A stretch of DNA of 64,000 bases from Larimichthys crocea (lineage: Eukaryota; Chordata; Actinopteri; Sciaenidae), in the NCBI RefSeq assembly GCF_000972845.2, contig NC_040013.1:248001-312000 (forward strand), given 5' to 3'. A program made the translations under genes and the position numbers. Positions 35,412-45,718 of the stretch are shown piece after piece (position 1 is the stretch's first letter; every line of letters begins with the position of its first letter). The notes below the pieces were generated by a model. The model worked only from the letters and a program-made list of their open reading frames with translations, had not been told where the DNA came from and made no database searches.

Positions 35412-35952
35412 TGTCACACGGTGAGGTCAAGTTGGGTTTTGTCCTGTCTTGTCATTTCCTGTTTTTATTGAAAGATAACTCTTCTCGTTTCAGGTCACTG
35501 CCTTCTATGTGTCACCGGTCTGATTGTCTTCCCCGCCGTTGTTTCCACCTGTTCCCATTACCCGTTGTTACTTGTCTGCGTCTCCCTTTGTCTTGTCCGA
35601 AGTGTTTCGTTCTTTCGTTCACCTCACCCGTCATTCCCCCCGCCTTGAGCTTCCTTCCCTTGCACGTAACTTGTTTTGTGTTTTGCCTCACGTGAGTGAC
35701 TTTTTGTTGTGTTTCTAGATTAGGTGTTGGTTTCTGTTCTAGCGGTTGCCTTTTGTCCTCCCTGTGGGTTTTTTGTGCCTTTTGCTCCTTTCCTTTTGTT
35801 GTTCCCTCTTCGGGTGGTTTTGGTTTGTGGAGTTTATTCTAGATGTTTATTTGGTTTTTCATAGTCTTTTGTGTTGCTTATTGTGGGTTTTCTAATAGTC
35901 CCCCTTTGGTGTATCTCTGCCTCTGAGTCCTCCTTTGGTCCCGGCTTGAGCA
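35412..35952 (+). repeat. 3' LTR (gap-rich copy)
   Basis: 541 bp, starting TGTCACACGGTGAGG and ending GGCTTGAGCA. It aligns along its whole length with the 5' LTR. The difference is dominated by many one- to several-base gaps in this copy, including loss of the TATA motif and disruption of the RNA-start decamer (now TGTCCGAAGTGT). Confidence 0.95.
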
Positions 35953-36240
35953 CAGGGGCACGGGGCCCCCCCGCAGCCGAGTGTTGCCCCTTAATGTGGG
36001 CAGTGCCGGTTTCACCAACTAGTGGTTGTGTCACACGATCTCACCCTGACACTGGCTCCGTCTGTCATCTGTCCCTTGAGTGGTCAGGACTGAGGCTCTA
36101 TAAGTACTCCCTTTGTCTGAATGGTCCTGCTTCCTGGGGTGACCCCGTGGTAAGGTGGCGTGCGACTCGCCTCCATGCTCCTCTGCGCTCCGCCTGCCCC
36201 GCAGTACTTCACTTCAACTCAACACAGGCACAGGCTCACA
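35953..36240. other. GC-rich junction sequence
   Basis: The sequence between the chromovirus and the recognisable L2 5' region. The first 60 bases may continue the Rex1-like LINE (GTGPP...RSRVL). The remainder, including CTATAAGTACTCCC near 36098, could be L2 5'UTR. Neither assignment is secure. Confidence 0.3.
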
Positions 36241-36418
36241 GTAAGGCTTCTGTCACGTCTGGTTTTATTTGTGTTTTGCCATGGTGCCTCTGCTCTGTTT
36301 ACCTAAACAGATTTTCCCAACAACAGAGTTGTTCTGTCTGTAACAAGGTCTCTTACTCTAGTAACCACATCTGATTTTCACCAGTTTCTGTTAGCCCATA
36401 GCTAGACGATAGCAATGG

Positions 36419-36561
36419 CTTCTCTCCCTTCTCTCTCTCCTTCCTTTTCCTCTCCTTCTCCTCTCTCCTCTCCTTTCCTCTTTCCTCTCCTCCTCTCTCC
36501 TCTCTCCTCTCTCCTCTCTTCTCCTTCCTTCTTTCCTCTTCTCTCTCTCTCTCCTTCTCCT
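36419..36561 (+). repeat. 143-nt homopyrimidine tract inside L2 ORF1
   Basis: An uninterrupted C/T tract, rich in TCTCC/CTCTC units, lies right after the probable ORF1 start codon and encodes its serine/leucine/proline run. It looks like an expansion of a shorter coding repeat, and it is also a triplex-prone sequence. Confidence 0.9.
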
Positions 36562-36908
36562 GCCCTGTGTGCCACATGTTCAGTTATCCTCGTCCTCCTT
36601 TGTGATAAGAGGTAATATGTAAATGTAGTTTTTGTCTTTGGAGGCGAGGCTCAGTGAGTTAGAGGCACGGTACCGCCCACCGAAACAGTCATAGCTCAGA
36701 ATAGTTAGCCAGTCCCCTGTAGCCGGTGCGGTACAGCCACAGGTAGCTTCTGTTAGCCGTCCCCGGTAGTTCCCGAGCAGCCGGGAGGCTGGGTGACTGT
36801 TCGAAGGAGGCATAGCCCCAAACTGAAGCCCACGGTACACCACCAACCGCTCCATGTTTCAAACAGATTTTCCCCGCTCAGCGACACATCCGCTGAGAGG
36901 CCAACTCT

Positions 36909-37723
36909 CCCTTGTGGTTCCTATAGTCTCCAAAAGTAGATTGGGAGGCAGGCTCCTCTTCTGTGGAACAAACTACCATTCTGGGTTCGGGAGGCAGACA
37001 CGGTCAACACTTTTAAGAATAGACTTAAGACTTTCCTTTTTGATAAAGCCTATAGTTAGGGCTGGCTCAGGTCATCCCTTAGTTATGCTGCCATAGGATT
37101 AGACTGCCGGGGGACTCCACCACCCCCCCCAGGGTTATGCCTAGCCAGGCACGGTATTGGTTGAAGATGCAGTCACATCTCCCTTACCGAAAACCCTCTC
37201 TTTCACTCTCTCTCTCTCCCTCTCTCTCTCTCTCTCCATCTGTGGACATGTCTCATAAATGCATGTTACTAACCAAACTTCCCTGGAGTTTCTGTGCTCT
37301 GTCGTCCAGCAGGTTCTCGTGGATCGTGGCTGCTGCTGTGGTCCTGCACGACGTCCACTACGCATATTATTACTGTCATTATTCTACCATATCTGCTACT
37401 GTGGTCATTTTTATCATTGTAATTCATTGTCATTTTATCATTCATTGTAATTGTACAATATGTTTGTGTTGATTTGTCCTGTACACGTGACATCCATTGC
37501 ATGTCTGTCCGTCCTGGGAGAGGGATCCCTCCTCTGTGGCTCTTCCTGAGGTTTCTTCCACCTTTTTTCCCTGTTAAAGGTTTTTTGTGGGCAAGTTTTT
37601 CCTCACTCAAACCGAGGGTCTAAGGACAGAGGGTGTCACTCCCTGTACAGATTGTAAAGCCCTCTGAGGCAAATGTATTTTGTGACTTTAGGCAAATAAA
37701 ATTATTTGATTTGATTTGATTTG
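36909..37723 (+). mobile_element. 5'-truncated L2 LINE 3' end, nested in ORF1 of another L2
   Basis: It begins within the last codons of an L2 ORF2 (READTVNTFKNRLKTFLFDK then a stop, about 36979-37050). The 3'UTR contains a CT-rich repeat (37197-37238), and the end is the L2-type terminal (ATTTG)n tail at 37702-37723. The surrounding ORF1 reads PTL before 36908 and VIGSS after 37724, so the host frame resumes directly. No clear target duplication is visible, which is common for this clade. Confidence 0.8.
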
Positions 37724-38384
37724 GTCATTGGCAGCTCCACAGTCCGAAATGTGAAATTAGCGACACTGGGGGCCATAGTTAAATGCATCCCGGGGGCCAG
37801 AGCGGCGACATCAAGTCTTTTTTGAAACTGCTGGCTAAGATAAACGTAGTACAGTAAGATTGTTATTCACGTCGGCGGTAATGACACCTGGTTACGCCAA
37901 TCGGAGGTCACTAAAATTAAGTTTTCATCGGTGTGTGGAATACGCCAAACGATGTCGGACTCCGTAGTTTTCTCTGGACCCCTACCTATGTGACCAGTGA
38001 TGACATGTGTAGCCGCATGTCGTCATTTCACCGCTGGCTGTCAAGGTGGTGTCCAGCAAACGATGTTGGGCTTCATAGACAATTGGACACCTTTCTGGGA
38101 AAACCTGGTCTGATTAGGAGAGACGGCATCCATCCCACTTTGGATGGAGCAGCTCTCATATCTAGAAACATGGCCAAGTTTATTAGTCGACCAATACCGT
38201 ATCAACCCAGAGTTGAGACCAGGAAGCAGAGCTGCAGTCTTACACGCTTCTCTGCGCCTCCATTAGAGCAGCTGCCCACCCAGTCCTTTAGTATAGAGAC
38301 TGTGTCTGTCCTCCGTCCACCTACATTATTTAAAGATCCAACAGTCCAAAATAATAATTAAATGTGGACTCCTTAATATTAGGT

Positions 38385-41300
38385 CTTTGTCATCTAAAGC
38401 TGTCTTAGTCAATGAATTAATATCTGATTATGATATTGATTTGTTTTGTCTCACTGAAACCTGGCTGCAGGAGGATGAATATGTTAGCTTAAATGAATCC
38501 ACTCCTCCGAGTCATTATAATACTCATGTTCCTCGAAGTACTGGTCAAGGTGGTGGAGTTGGAGCTATATTTGACTCAAGTCTATTACAGTTTTTCTCCA
38601 TTGGTTTGGCTCATTTCTTGAAACTGAGATGACATTCTCATAACAACATGGACAAATCCCCAAACTATCTTGCAGTTTCTCACAACAGAATGGCATTTTC
38701 ATTGCTTTCATCACATTTCCAAATGCTTTGTACATGTGTCAAGCCTTTAGTACATCCTTGCAAATAGCTATGTACAAGTATCCTACAGTTAACACAATCA
38801 GCCAACATTTAGTACATTTTTCAAATGAAGTATCTTGCTTATCTATCCCAATTGGTTGGTTTTCAGTGTCATGGTTATTGTCCTCAAAACATGTCAGCAC
38901 ATTTTCATCGTATAAGTCATCATATGCAGAATAGTCTGCTCAATTGTCAAATAGGTTAGTGTGTGTGGTGTTTTTCTCTGCTGGAGATGGAGAGTGTTAT
39001 GAACACCATGCGGAAAACCAGAGGGCTCTCATGACTGCAATGGACGCTGCCTGTGAGGACATAACAGGGGATCAGTGTAGAGAGAGTGGCTCAGGCCTGC
39101 ACGACGCTTCTTCCCGCGCTGTATCTCAAGAGACAACATCAGATGCGATGTGGATGAGAATCTGTGGCCGAACAGAGCACAGAGAATGGATGGCCAGGAA
39201 GATGGGATGGTGACCAGGAGAGAGAGGGGAGTGACCGTGACTAAACAAATGTCTTCATTTGTGCTTCATTTGTATTTACACGTGCTGATTTGTTGATTTT
39301 TTTCTTTTTTGTGGTTTTTGTTTTTGTGTACCCGTATTTTCCTTTTTTCGGTTCCCTACCTACTGTTGTGTACAATTTCGTTGTTGGAATTAAATGAAAA
39401 TTCCTCGGCAGATGGTGCAGTGTGTGTGTGTGGTGTGAAATGTTATGCCTTGTTGAAATTGCCATGACAAGCGTCTGCATTTTGACTTGCAGTACTTACA
39501 CAATACCAAAGGGACAATGCATTTTGGAGGCACTGACTGTTATATGAGAGGGAATGTAGTTTTGACTGAAGGGTAAACTGTTTTGGGAGCTGTACAAACA
39601 TTGCCAGGTGATCCATGTAGTTGCAGTACCATCCAAGTTATTTTGACAGAAGTACTGAATGAATCAAAATGTGCCAAAGCAATTGAGAAGGATCCATGCC
39701 ATTTTTATTGTACTGACTATTTACATGGGAAAGGGATTTCATTTTGAAGTGGATGAGTATTTTTGGGAGACAAATTACATTTTGCTGGTTATCTGAGTGT
39801 TGTGCGAAACTGCAAGTCTGTTTGGCCAAATTGCTTTATAGTTTGAGAATGTCATCTCAGTTTCAAGAAATGAGCCAAACCAATGGAGAAAAACTGTAAT
39901 AAATCCTAAACCTAAACTAAATTATAATTCATTTGAAAGTCTTGTTCTTAGCCTCACTCACCCAACCTGGAAAACATTGCAGCCAATTTTATTCGTTACA
40001 GTATATCGAGCTCCTGGTCCTTATTCTGAATTTTTATCGATTTGCAGAATTTGCATCAGGCTTGATCCTTAAACAGATAAAGTAATTATTGTAGTGTTTA
40101 ACATTCATGTGGACAACCACAATGATGTCTTAGTACTGCGTTTATCTCTTTATTAGACTCAATTGGCTTTTGTCAAAGTGTAAATAAACCGACTCATTGT
40201 TGAACCCCACTTTGATTTGTCTCTCATATGGCATTGAAATTGATCATCTAATATAGTCTTTCCACAGAATCCTCTAATGTCTGACCATTTTTTAATAACC
40301 TTTGAGTTCATATTACTGGACTATAAGCCTTTGTGCAGAAACTCCTACAGCAGATGTTTATCTGATAGTGCTGTAGCCAAATTTAAGGAAGTGATTTCTT
40401 CAGCATTGAATTCAATGCCATGTCTCAATGTAACAGAGGACTTGTCTGCTTCCTTTAGCCCCTCACAAATAGACCATCTTGTTGATAGTTTTACAGGCTC
40501 ATTACGGACAACTCTAGACTCTATTGCACCTCTGAAAAAGAAGACAATTAAACAAAGTAGGTTAACACCATGGTATAGCCAGCAGACTCGTAACTTAAAG
40601 CAAGAGGCACGTAAATCTGAACACAAATGGCGTGCCACTAAACTGGAATAATCTCATCTAGTCTGGCAAGATAATCTCAAAACATACAGGAAGGCTCTCC
40701 GTAATGCCAGAGCAGCCTACTACTCTTCATTAATAGAGGAGAATAAGAACAACCCCAGGTTTCTCTTCAGCACTGTGGCCAGGTTAAGAGATAGCCACGG
40801 CTCTATTGAGCCATTTAGGTCTAAGTAGCAATAACTTCATGAGCTTCTTTAATGATAAAATTATAACTATTAGAAACAAAATTCATCACCTCTTGCCCTC
40901 AACATGCACTGATCTGCATGATACAGCAAGTTTGGAAACAGCTGTAAAACCTGATATGTATTTAGACTGTTTTTCTCCCATCGACCTTCATCAAATAACT
41001 TCAATAATTTCTTCATCTTAGACCCCATTCCAACCAGGCTGCTCAATGATGTTTTACCTCTAGTTAGCCCTTCTTTATTGGATACGATTAATCTGTCTTT
41101 ATTATCAGGATATGTACCACAGTTCTTTAAGGTAGCTGTAATTAAACCTCTTCTGAAAAAGCCCACTCTAGACCCAGAGGTCTTAGCCAACTACAGACCG
41201 ATATCAAACCTTCCCTTTCTGTCTAAGATACTTGAGAAAGCTGTAGCTAATCAGCTGTGTGACTTTCTCCATAACAATAGTCTATTTGAGGATCTTCAGT

Positions 41301-41820
41301 CAGGATTTAGAGTGCATCATAGCACAGAGACCGCATTAGTCAAAGTTACAAATGACCTCCTAATGGCATCAGACAAAGGACTCATCTCTGTACTTGTCCT
41401 GTTAGACACTATTGACTATCAAATTCTTTTATAGAGACTAGAACATCAAATTGCCATCAAAGAAATCACCCTAAGCTGGTTTAAATCGTATTTCTTGATC
41501 GATCTCAGTTTGTTCACGTCAATGATGAATCCTCCATGCAGACCAAAGTTTGTCATGGAGTCCCACAAGAATCTGTACTTTGACCACTTCTATTTAGTTT
41601 ATATATGCTTCCTTTAGGGAACATTATTAGGAATCACTCTTTTAATTTTCATTGTTATGCTGACGACACCCAGTTATATTTATCGATATTTATATTTAAG
41701 CTTGTTGAAACCAATCAGTTCACTAAACTTCAAGCATGCCTTAAGGATATAAAAAATTTAATGACCTACAATTTTCTGATGTTAAATTTAGACAAAACAG
41801 AAGTTGTTGTAATTTCCCTT
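38385..41820 (+). pseudogene. L2 ORF2 (AP endonuclease and reverse transcriptase), broken
   Basis: The endonuclease starts with [12 protein letters not shown] (catalytic Glu), then [17 protein letters not shown]. It resumes after the inserted DNA transposon with NPKPKLNYNSFESL and VTVYRAPGPYSEF. The GDFN block is degraded to VVFN, and MSDHFLITF (40277 on) carries the terminal Asp-His. The RT domain follows, with [20 protein letters not shown] and [11 protein letters not shown] (41130-41250), GVPQESVL (Gly replaced by Glu) and the YADD catalytic box at 41656-41667. Several stops and slips are present. The protein would nick target DNA and copy the element RNA. Confidence 0.85.
38585..39899. 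mobile_element. Tc1/mariner-like DNA transposon with perfect TIRs
   Basis: A 1,315-bp element flanked by TA (38583-38584 and 39900-39901). Including the TA, 58 bp at the left (38583-38640) are an exact reverse complement of 58 bp at the right (39844-39901). The interior keeps one transposase-like C-terminal relic, on the plus strand at about 39095-39190, with CDVDENLWPN at 39144-39173. The DDE core is absent, so it is non-autonomous. It sits inside the L2 endonuclease, whose frame continues across one TA. The superfamily call rests on the TA duplication plus the transposase-like relic. Confidence 0.88.
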
Positions 41821-43439
41821 CATATGGCTGTTCAGACTCATTTTGTTTGTAATCAATCCATCAGCGGCCGATCAGGTAGTAAAAGAGAACCCAAAGAGCA
41901 TTACTGAGCATGAGCAGGAAAATAATATATTAAAAAGACAAAAAGAATTGCACTCTGAAAATGTATAGGTGATAATAACAAAGAAACACAAAACAAGCTG
42001 TACAAAGAACAGTACGTCAAGACTTAATGCTTAGCTAACATTAGCATTAGCCTTTGAGCTGAGTAACTTTGCTAGCTTGCTTGTTAAGTCAGTGAGGTGG
42101 GGTATTCACTGTTTGCATACACAGCAGTTTGTTGTGTTTGCTGCAGTGCCAACCATAGTTTGTCCACAGGCTCTGTGTTGCCCATTATACAGCAATGACC
42201 TGTTTAAACGTTCAGTTTCCCTCCCCAACTTGTACTATGAAGTTGACCCAAAACAAGCTGACAAATAGGCATCTAACTCTAATGTCGCTGTCTTGTTGCC
42301 CTGTCAAACCCATGAAGGGTGCCTAAAATTGAACCAGGCTAAACATTAGATGCAGAGCTGCAGCAAGGACAGGGTGAATCACACTGTGTCTGAAAGAGCT
42401 ATAAGACTGACATGACACATTGCTTGGATTATACTGCGGATACATTTATAAGCTATGTTTAAAAATATCAATATTTGTTCAACGAAAGTGAAGTGGGTCA
42501 AGGGATTGGGAACAAATTACTACGACTAAATAAACTGAACATCAGAAGCATGAAAAGAAATGCTGTAAAACTCAGGTTTCAACTTGGATTGAAGTGACAG
42601 CATTCATCTTGCAGATCTACACTTCCACCAACAACACTGACTCTGAGTGACACTGACTTTTGATGGTGTCACTATGTAGTATTCAAACAAAATATTTCTA
42701 AGAGCATACTCTGAAGTCTGAAGTCAAACTTACATTGAAGGTCTTTGAATGATCCCTGCAGCCACTTTTTACTCACAACATAGCCACCGTACACAGCAGA
42801 CAAAACCAATAGGAAGGTAAAGAGCTATGCCGCACAAGATCACTAATAAAAGTATTCAAGCGTAGCCGTTGATTGATATTGATGTTACAGGTTAACCTTT
42901 CATCACTGGGGAGCAAAGAATGTTAAGAAGTTTGGAGTCTCTGTATGCAACAAAGGCTGAATAGGAGAGCCTGAAATAATGTTACAAGAAAATGCAAGGC
43001 CAAGAAACAGAATACATTACTGTTAGTGAGTAAAAAAAAAAAAGAAGAAGATAAAAGAAGTTCAACACATTTTTCTGCACATCTGAGACCCACTTTTCAA
43101 AGTGGGCACTGCTTCTTAGACTGCTAATGGACCGATGAATGCAGCTACATCAAACCACAGTCAACAAAGTCCTACTCCTTTCATATGATTGGTGCATTAT
43201 TAGAATGAAAGAGTTGCTCAAGTTTATCTGAAATGCATTAAGAGACCAAAACCCATAAAACAAAGCTGTCTAAGTAATTAAAAATAAACCTTGAATTAGA
43301 AACTTTTTCCATTGGACTACAACCAAATGTAGCCAATTTAACGAGTCCATAGATCGACCATATTAACCATCCAACACAATATTCTTGATGGGAGGTAGCA
43401 AGACCCACTTCCTCCCTCCAACCTTCTCCCACACTGTTG
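41821..43439. other. No gene seen
   Basis: AT-rich sequence after the L2 truncation point. No continuation of the L2 3' end, no tail and no other family could be identified. Confidence 0.4.
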
Positions 43440-45353
43440 ACTTCCCTCTGCAGAACTGTTTCTAATCAAGCCTTTGTCTCAACTCTGCTGAGATAAGAGT
43501 CTGAATAAATTGTCAGCTCCTGCTGTTTATCAGCTCCAGTGTTTCACTCCATGTGTTTGTCAGCACATCATTAGGGGGCGGCGGATGGCTAATTAGTTGT
43601 TTATACAGTAAGCTGATTAGAAGTTGGATTTGCATTGTGTTGCACCATGGGATCTATGCAGAGATGCTTGAGCTCTCCGTCACAGCTTTAAAACCCATTT
43701 CCTCCTCTCATTCTGTTACAGAAAGCAAAACTGAGGAAAGTTATGAGCCAGTGACAGATCACTGACAGATGCAACACTGGCTTAGTGAGTGAGTTTCAGC
43801 AGCAACAACTTTAGTTGAAATACCTTGATTCTGCCATTATTCTCTGAGCTTTGACTCACTCTGTTTCTCTCTCTGTCTCTGCGTGCAACTTCAAGAAATA
43901 TTACTCAAAAATGAATAGTTTGCAAGTAAAATAACTGAGTTGTTTTTCTCAAACCAAGGGAAACAAATCTCTTCAGTGCTGTAATATTTCAACACATTTC
44001 CAGCCAAAATAACCTACATTTTGTTAGTTTAACTTTATTTTTATTTTTATATATTTTTATCCTTTTTTAAAAATTATTTCTGGAAATAATAATAATAAAA
44101 AATATAATGGATATTTCCAAATATGAAGAGGATAGTGAGATATAATAGCTACTGTTTGGATTCTCAGGTGAGACTGTTTTCTGGTTAAGAGGTGTTATTT
44201 CTGTGAGTCGACCTGTACAGCAGTGTTCATCTCAACCACGTGTCGCAATCTCTGTGGCCATTTTCCTGCGATCATTATCAGTATATACTATTATTTATGG
44301 ATGTACACCATGGATATGATATAAGAACTGAGTTCACTGAGTGCGTAAGACAAATACGTTTGCTTCCTGGTTTGCTTCAGTGCTTCTATTCGGCCTGCTG
44401 CATTTGCTCCACAGACCTCACACTGGGACGGAGTCACAACATCAAAATAGCTTTACTGTATATGCATGTGGAAATTTTAGAATAGTAATCTATGGGCTAA
44501 TGCATTTTTGCTGCAGTACCACCGTTGACCACAGAGGCAATTTGGCTGCAAGACTAACTCTCTTGCACATCCACTGTGTAGCCAAGTATATCTGTGTGGG
44601 CAGATGACATCATGCTAACAAAGCTCTAACTGGTCATCTGTTTCTCCAAGTGGGGGGAACAGCTGTCATCGAGCACAACAGCAGAACTATTGGAGTCACT
44701 GAACAAAGTGAGGTGTGGGCAGAGATTCAGAGGTCTGGAAGCAGCCTATTGGTTGATGTCATCAAAAATGTTATGGTGCCATCTACTCCTCCTGGTAACA
44801 CAAAAATACATGAATTTCATCATAAATCCAAGGACTTAACCTCAACTCAGTGTTTTTTATAAATTCCACCTCGATTTATCTTTTTTCGGTCATTTCCAGC
44901 TTTAAATTAAACCTTTATTCAAATCACTCCTCTGACATTATAAATACATCATCCATACAATTCTGGAAGTGTGTCATAACAAGCCGTCCTGCCACTTATA
45001 AATCTCGACATTTTAGCATTTTTGATGTTGTTGTCTGCAGCACGCTCAGCTAGTAGTGGCTGCTTTTATTGATTTGTTCTCCTGCTAAGCTAATCAGGCC
45101 TGCCGTTTATGGGCCAGGGAGGCAAACAGACACTTAGAGTGCCCCAGAGACGGCAGTTTAGAGCCAAGTTGTCCACAGTGAAAGCAAGAGATAAGATTTT
45201 ATTACACCTCCCAAACTTTAAATAAAACCAGAGCGCCATAAAAGCTGGAATGCAGCGGCACAAATTCATTCCCTCTGTGTCAGTCAGGTGCTGTCTTAAT
45301 CTCCCTCTAAATATGACAGACTGCTCTGTAAAAGACGTGCTTTAGTGCTTCCT
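43440..45353. other. No gene seen; candidate non-coding conserved blocks
   Basis: 43440-43760 and 44980-45350 are repeat-free, GC-richer blocks with AATTAG/TAAT and TTTATGG-type motifs (homeodomain- and caudal-like cores). They are separated by AT-rich sequence with an AATAAT run near 44085. They are plausible enhancers, untested. No convincing exon is present. Confidence 0.3.
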
Positions 45354-45718
45354 CCAGTGGTGGACGAAGAATTCTTTTATTCAGTAAAAGTACCAAAACA
45401 ATAATGTCAACATTCTCCATTACCTGTAAAAGTTCTACATGAGAAATCGTACTTCAGTAAAAATGGAAGTGTGAGCTTCCAAATGCACAGAAGGTACTTA
45501 AAGGGTTGGAACACTGAATCTCAGGCAATGAGGTGTATTTTATGAGCTAATTATATTCTTTAATATATTCTGAAAAGTACCTTTAGCTGTCATATAAATG
45601 AAACGGTGTAAAAAATTTAATACAAGTATAAAACGGTATAAGGTAACATGAAATGGAAATACTCAAATAAAGTACCACAAGATTGAATTTAAGCTCAGTA
45701 AATGTGCTTAGTTAGCAA
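45354..45718. repeat. Degenerate hAT-like MITE
   Basis: It starts CAGTGGTGGACGAAG and contains repeated AGTAAAAGTACC, CTTCAGTAAAAATGG, AAAGTACCTTTAG and TCAGTAAATGTGC motifs, ending near GCTTAGTTAG. Alternating 'AGTAAAAGTAC' motifs on both strands with a CAGTGGTGG end are typical of a very abundant teleost hAT-type non-autonomous element. The right-hand CCACTG end and the 8-bp duplication are too decayed to place. Confidence 0.65.

Larger units (their letters stand above)
30607..35952 (+). mobile_element. Ty3/gypsy chromovirus (sushi-like), inactive
   Basis: A complete LTR retrotransposon architecture: TG...CA LTRs (604 and 541 bp), self-priming-type primer site, gag with zinc knuckle, protease, RT, RNase H, integrase, chromodomain relic and polypurine tract. 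Flanking CAGGA (30602-30606) and CAGGG (35953-35957) are consistent with a decayed 5-bp target duplication. Every pol domain is interrupted by frameshifts, so the element cannot encode a working polyprotein. Gag composition and chromodomain place it in the vertebrate sushi/chromovirus group; that is family knowledge plus inference. Confidence 0.92.
36415..38361 (+). pseudogene. L2 ORF1 with SGNH esterase domain, broken
   Basis: The start is probably ATG 36415 (MASLPSLSPS...), leading through a serine/proline run to the ALCATC cysteine pair and an RLSELEARY heptad-like stretch (about 36648). After the nested insertion, esterase block I appears as VIGSSTVRN (37724 on), block III as GGNDT (37874-37888), and the catalytic Asp/His block as DGIHPT (38122-38139). 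The usual GDS of block I reads GSS, although the serine is kept. At least one frameshift lies between blocks III and V. Such esterases are known in ORF1 of CR1/L2-type LINEs and may act on lipids or membranes; this copy is inactive. Confidence 0.8.
36241..41820 (+). mobile_element. L2-clade LINE, near full length, inactive, interrupted twice
   Basis: A non-LTR retrotransposon of the fish L2 type, with a 5'UTR, ORF1 with an SGNH-esterase domain, and ORF2 with AP-endonuclease and RT. ORF1 is split by another L2 3' end (36909-37723) and ORF2 by a Tc1/mariner-like element (38585-39899). Similarity stops near 41820, shortly after the YADD active site. The end of RT, the 3'UTR and the short-repeat tail are therefore missing. 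The 5' boundary is approximate. Confidence 0.88.

Noticed and set aside
30607..35952. A domesticated gag (RTL/PEG10-like) host gene
   Set aside because: Both LTRs, a polypurine tract and broken pol domains are present, and gag is itself frameshifted; this is a dead retrotransposon rather than a domesticated gene.
36415..36615. Serine/proline-rich 66-codon protein as a host gene
   Set aside because: It is the start of the L2 ORF1, with an expanded pyrimidine repeat.
38944..39213. 89-codon plus-strand frame as a host gene
   Set aside because: It lies inside the Tc1/mariner-like element. The meaningful signal (CDVDENLWPN) is in another frame, so this is a frameshifted transposase relic.
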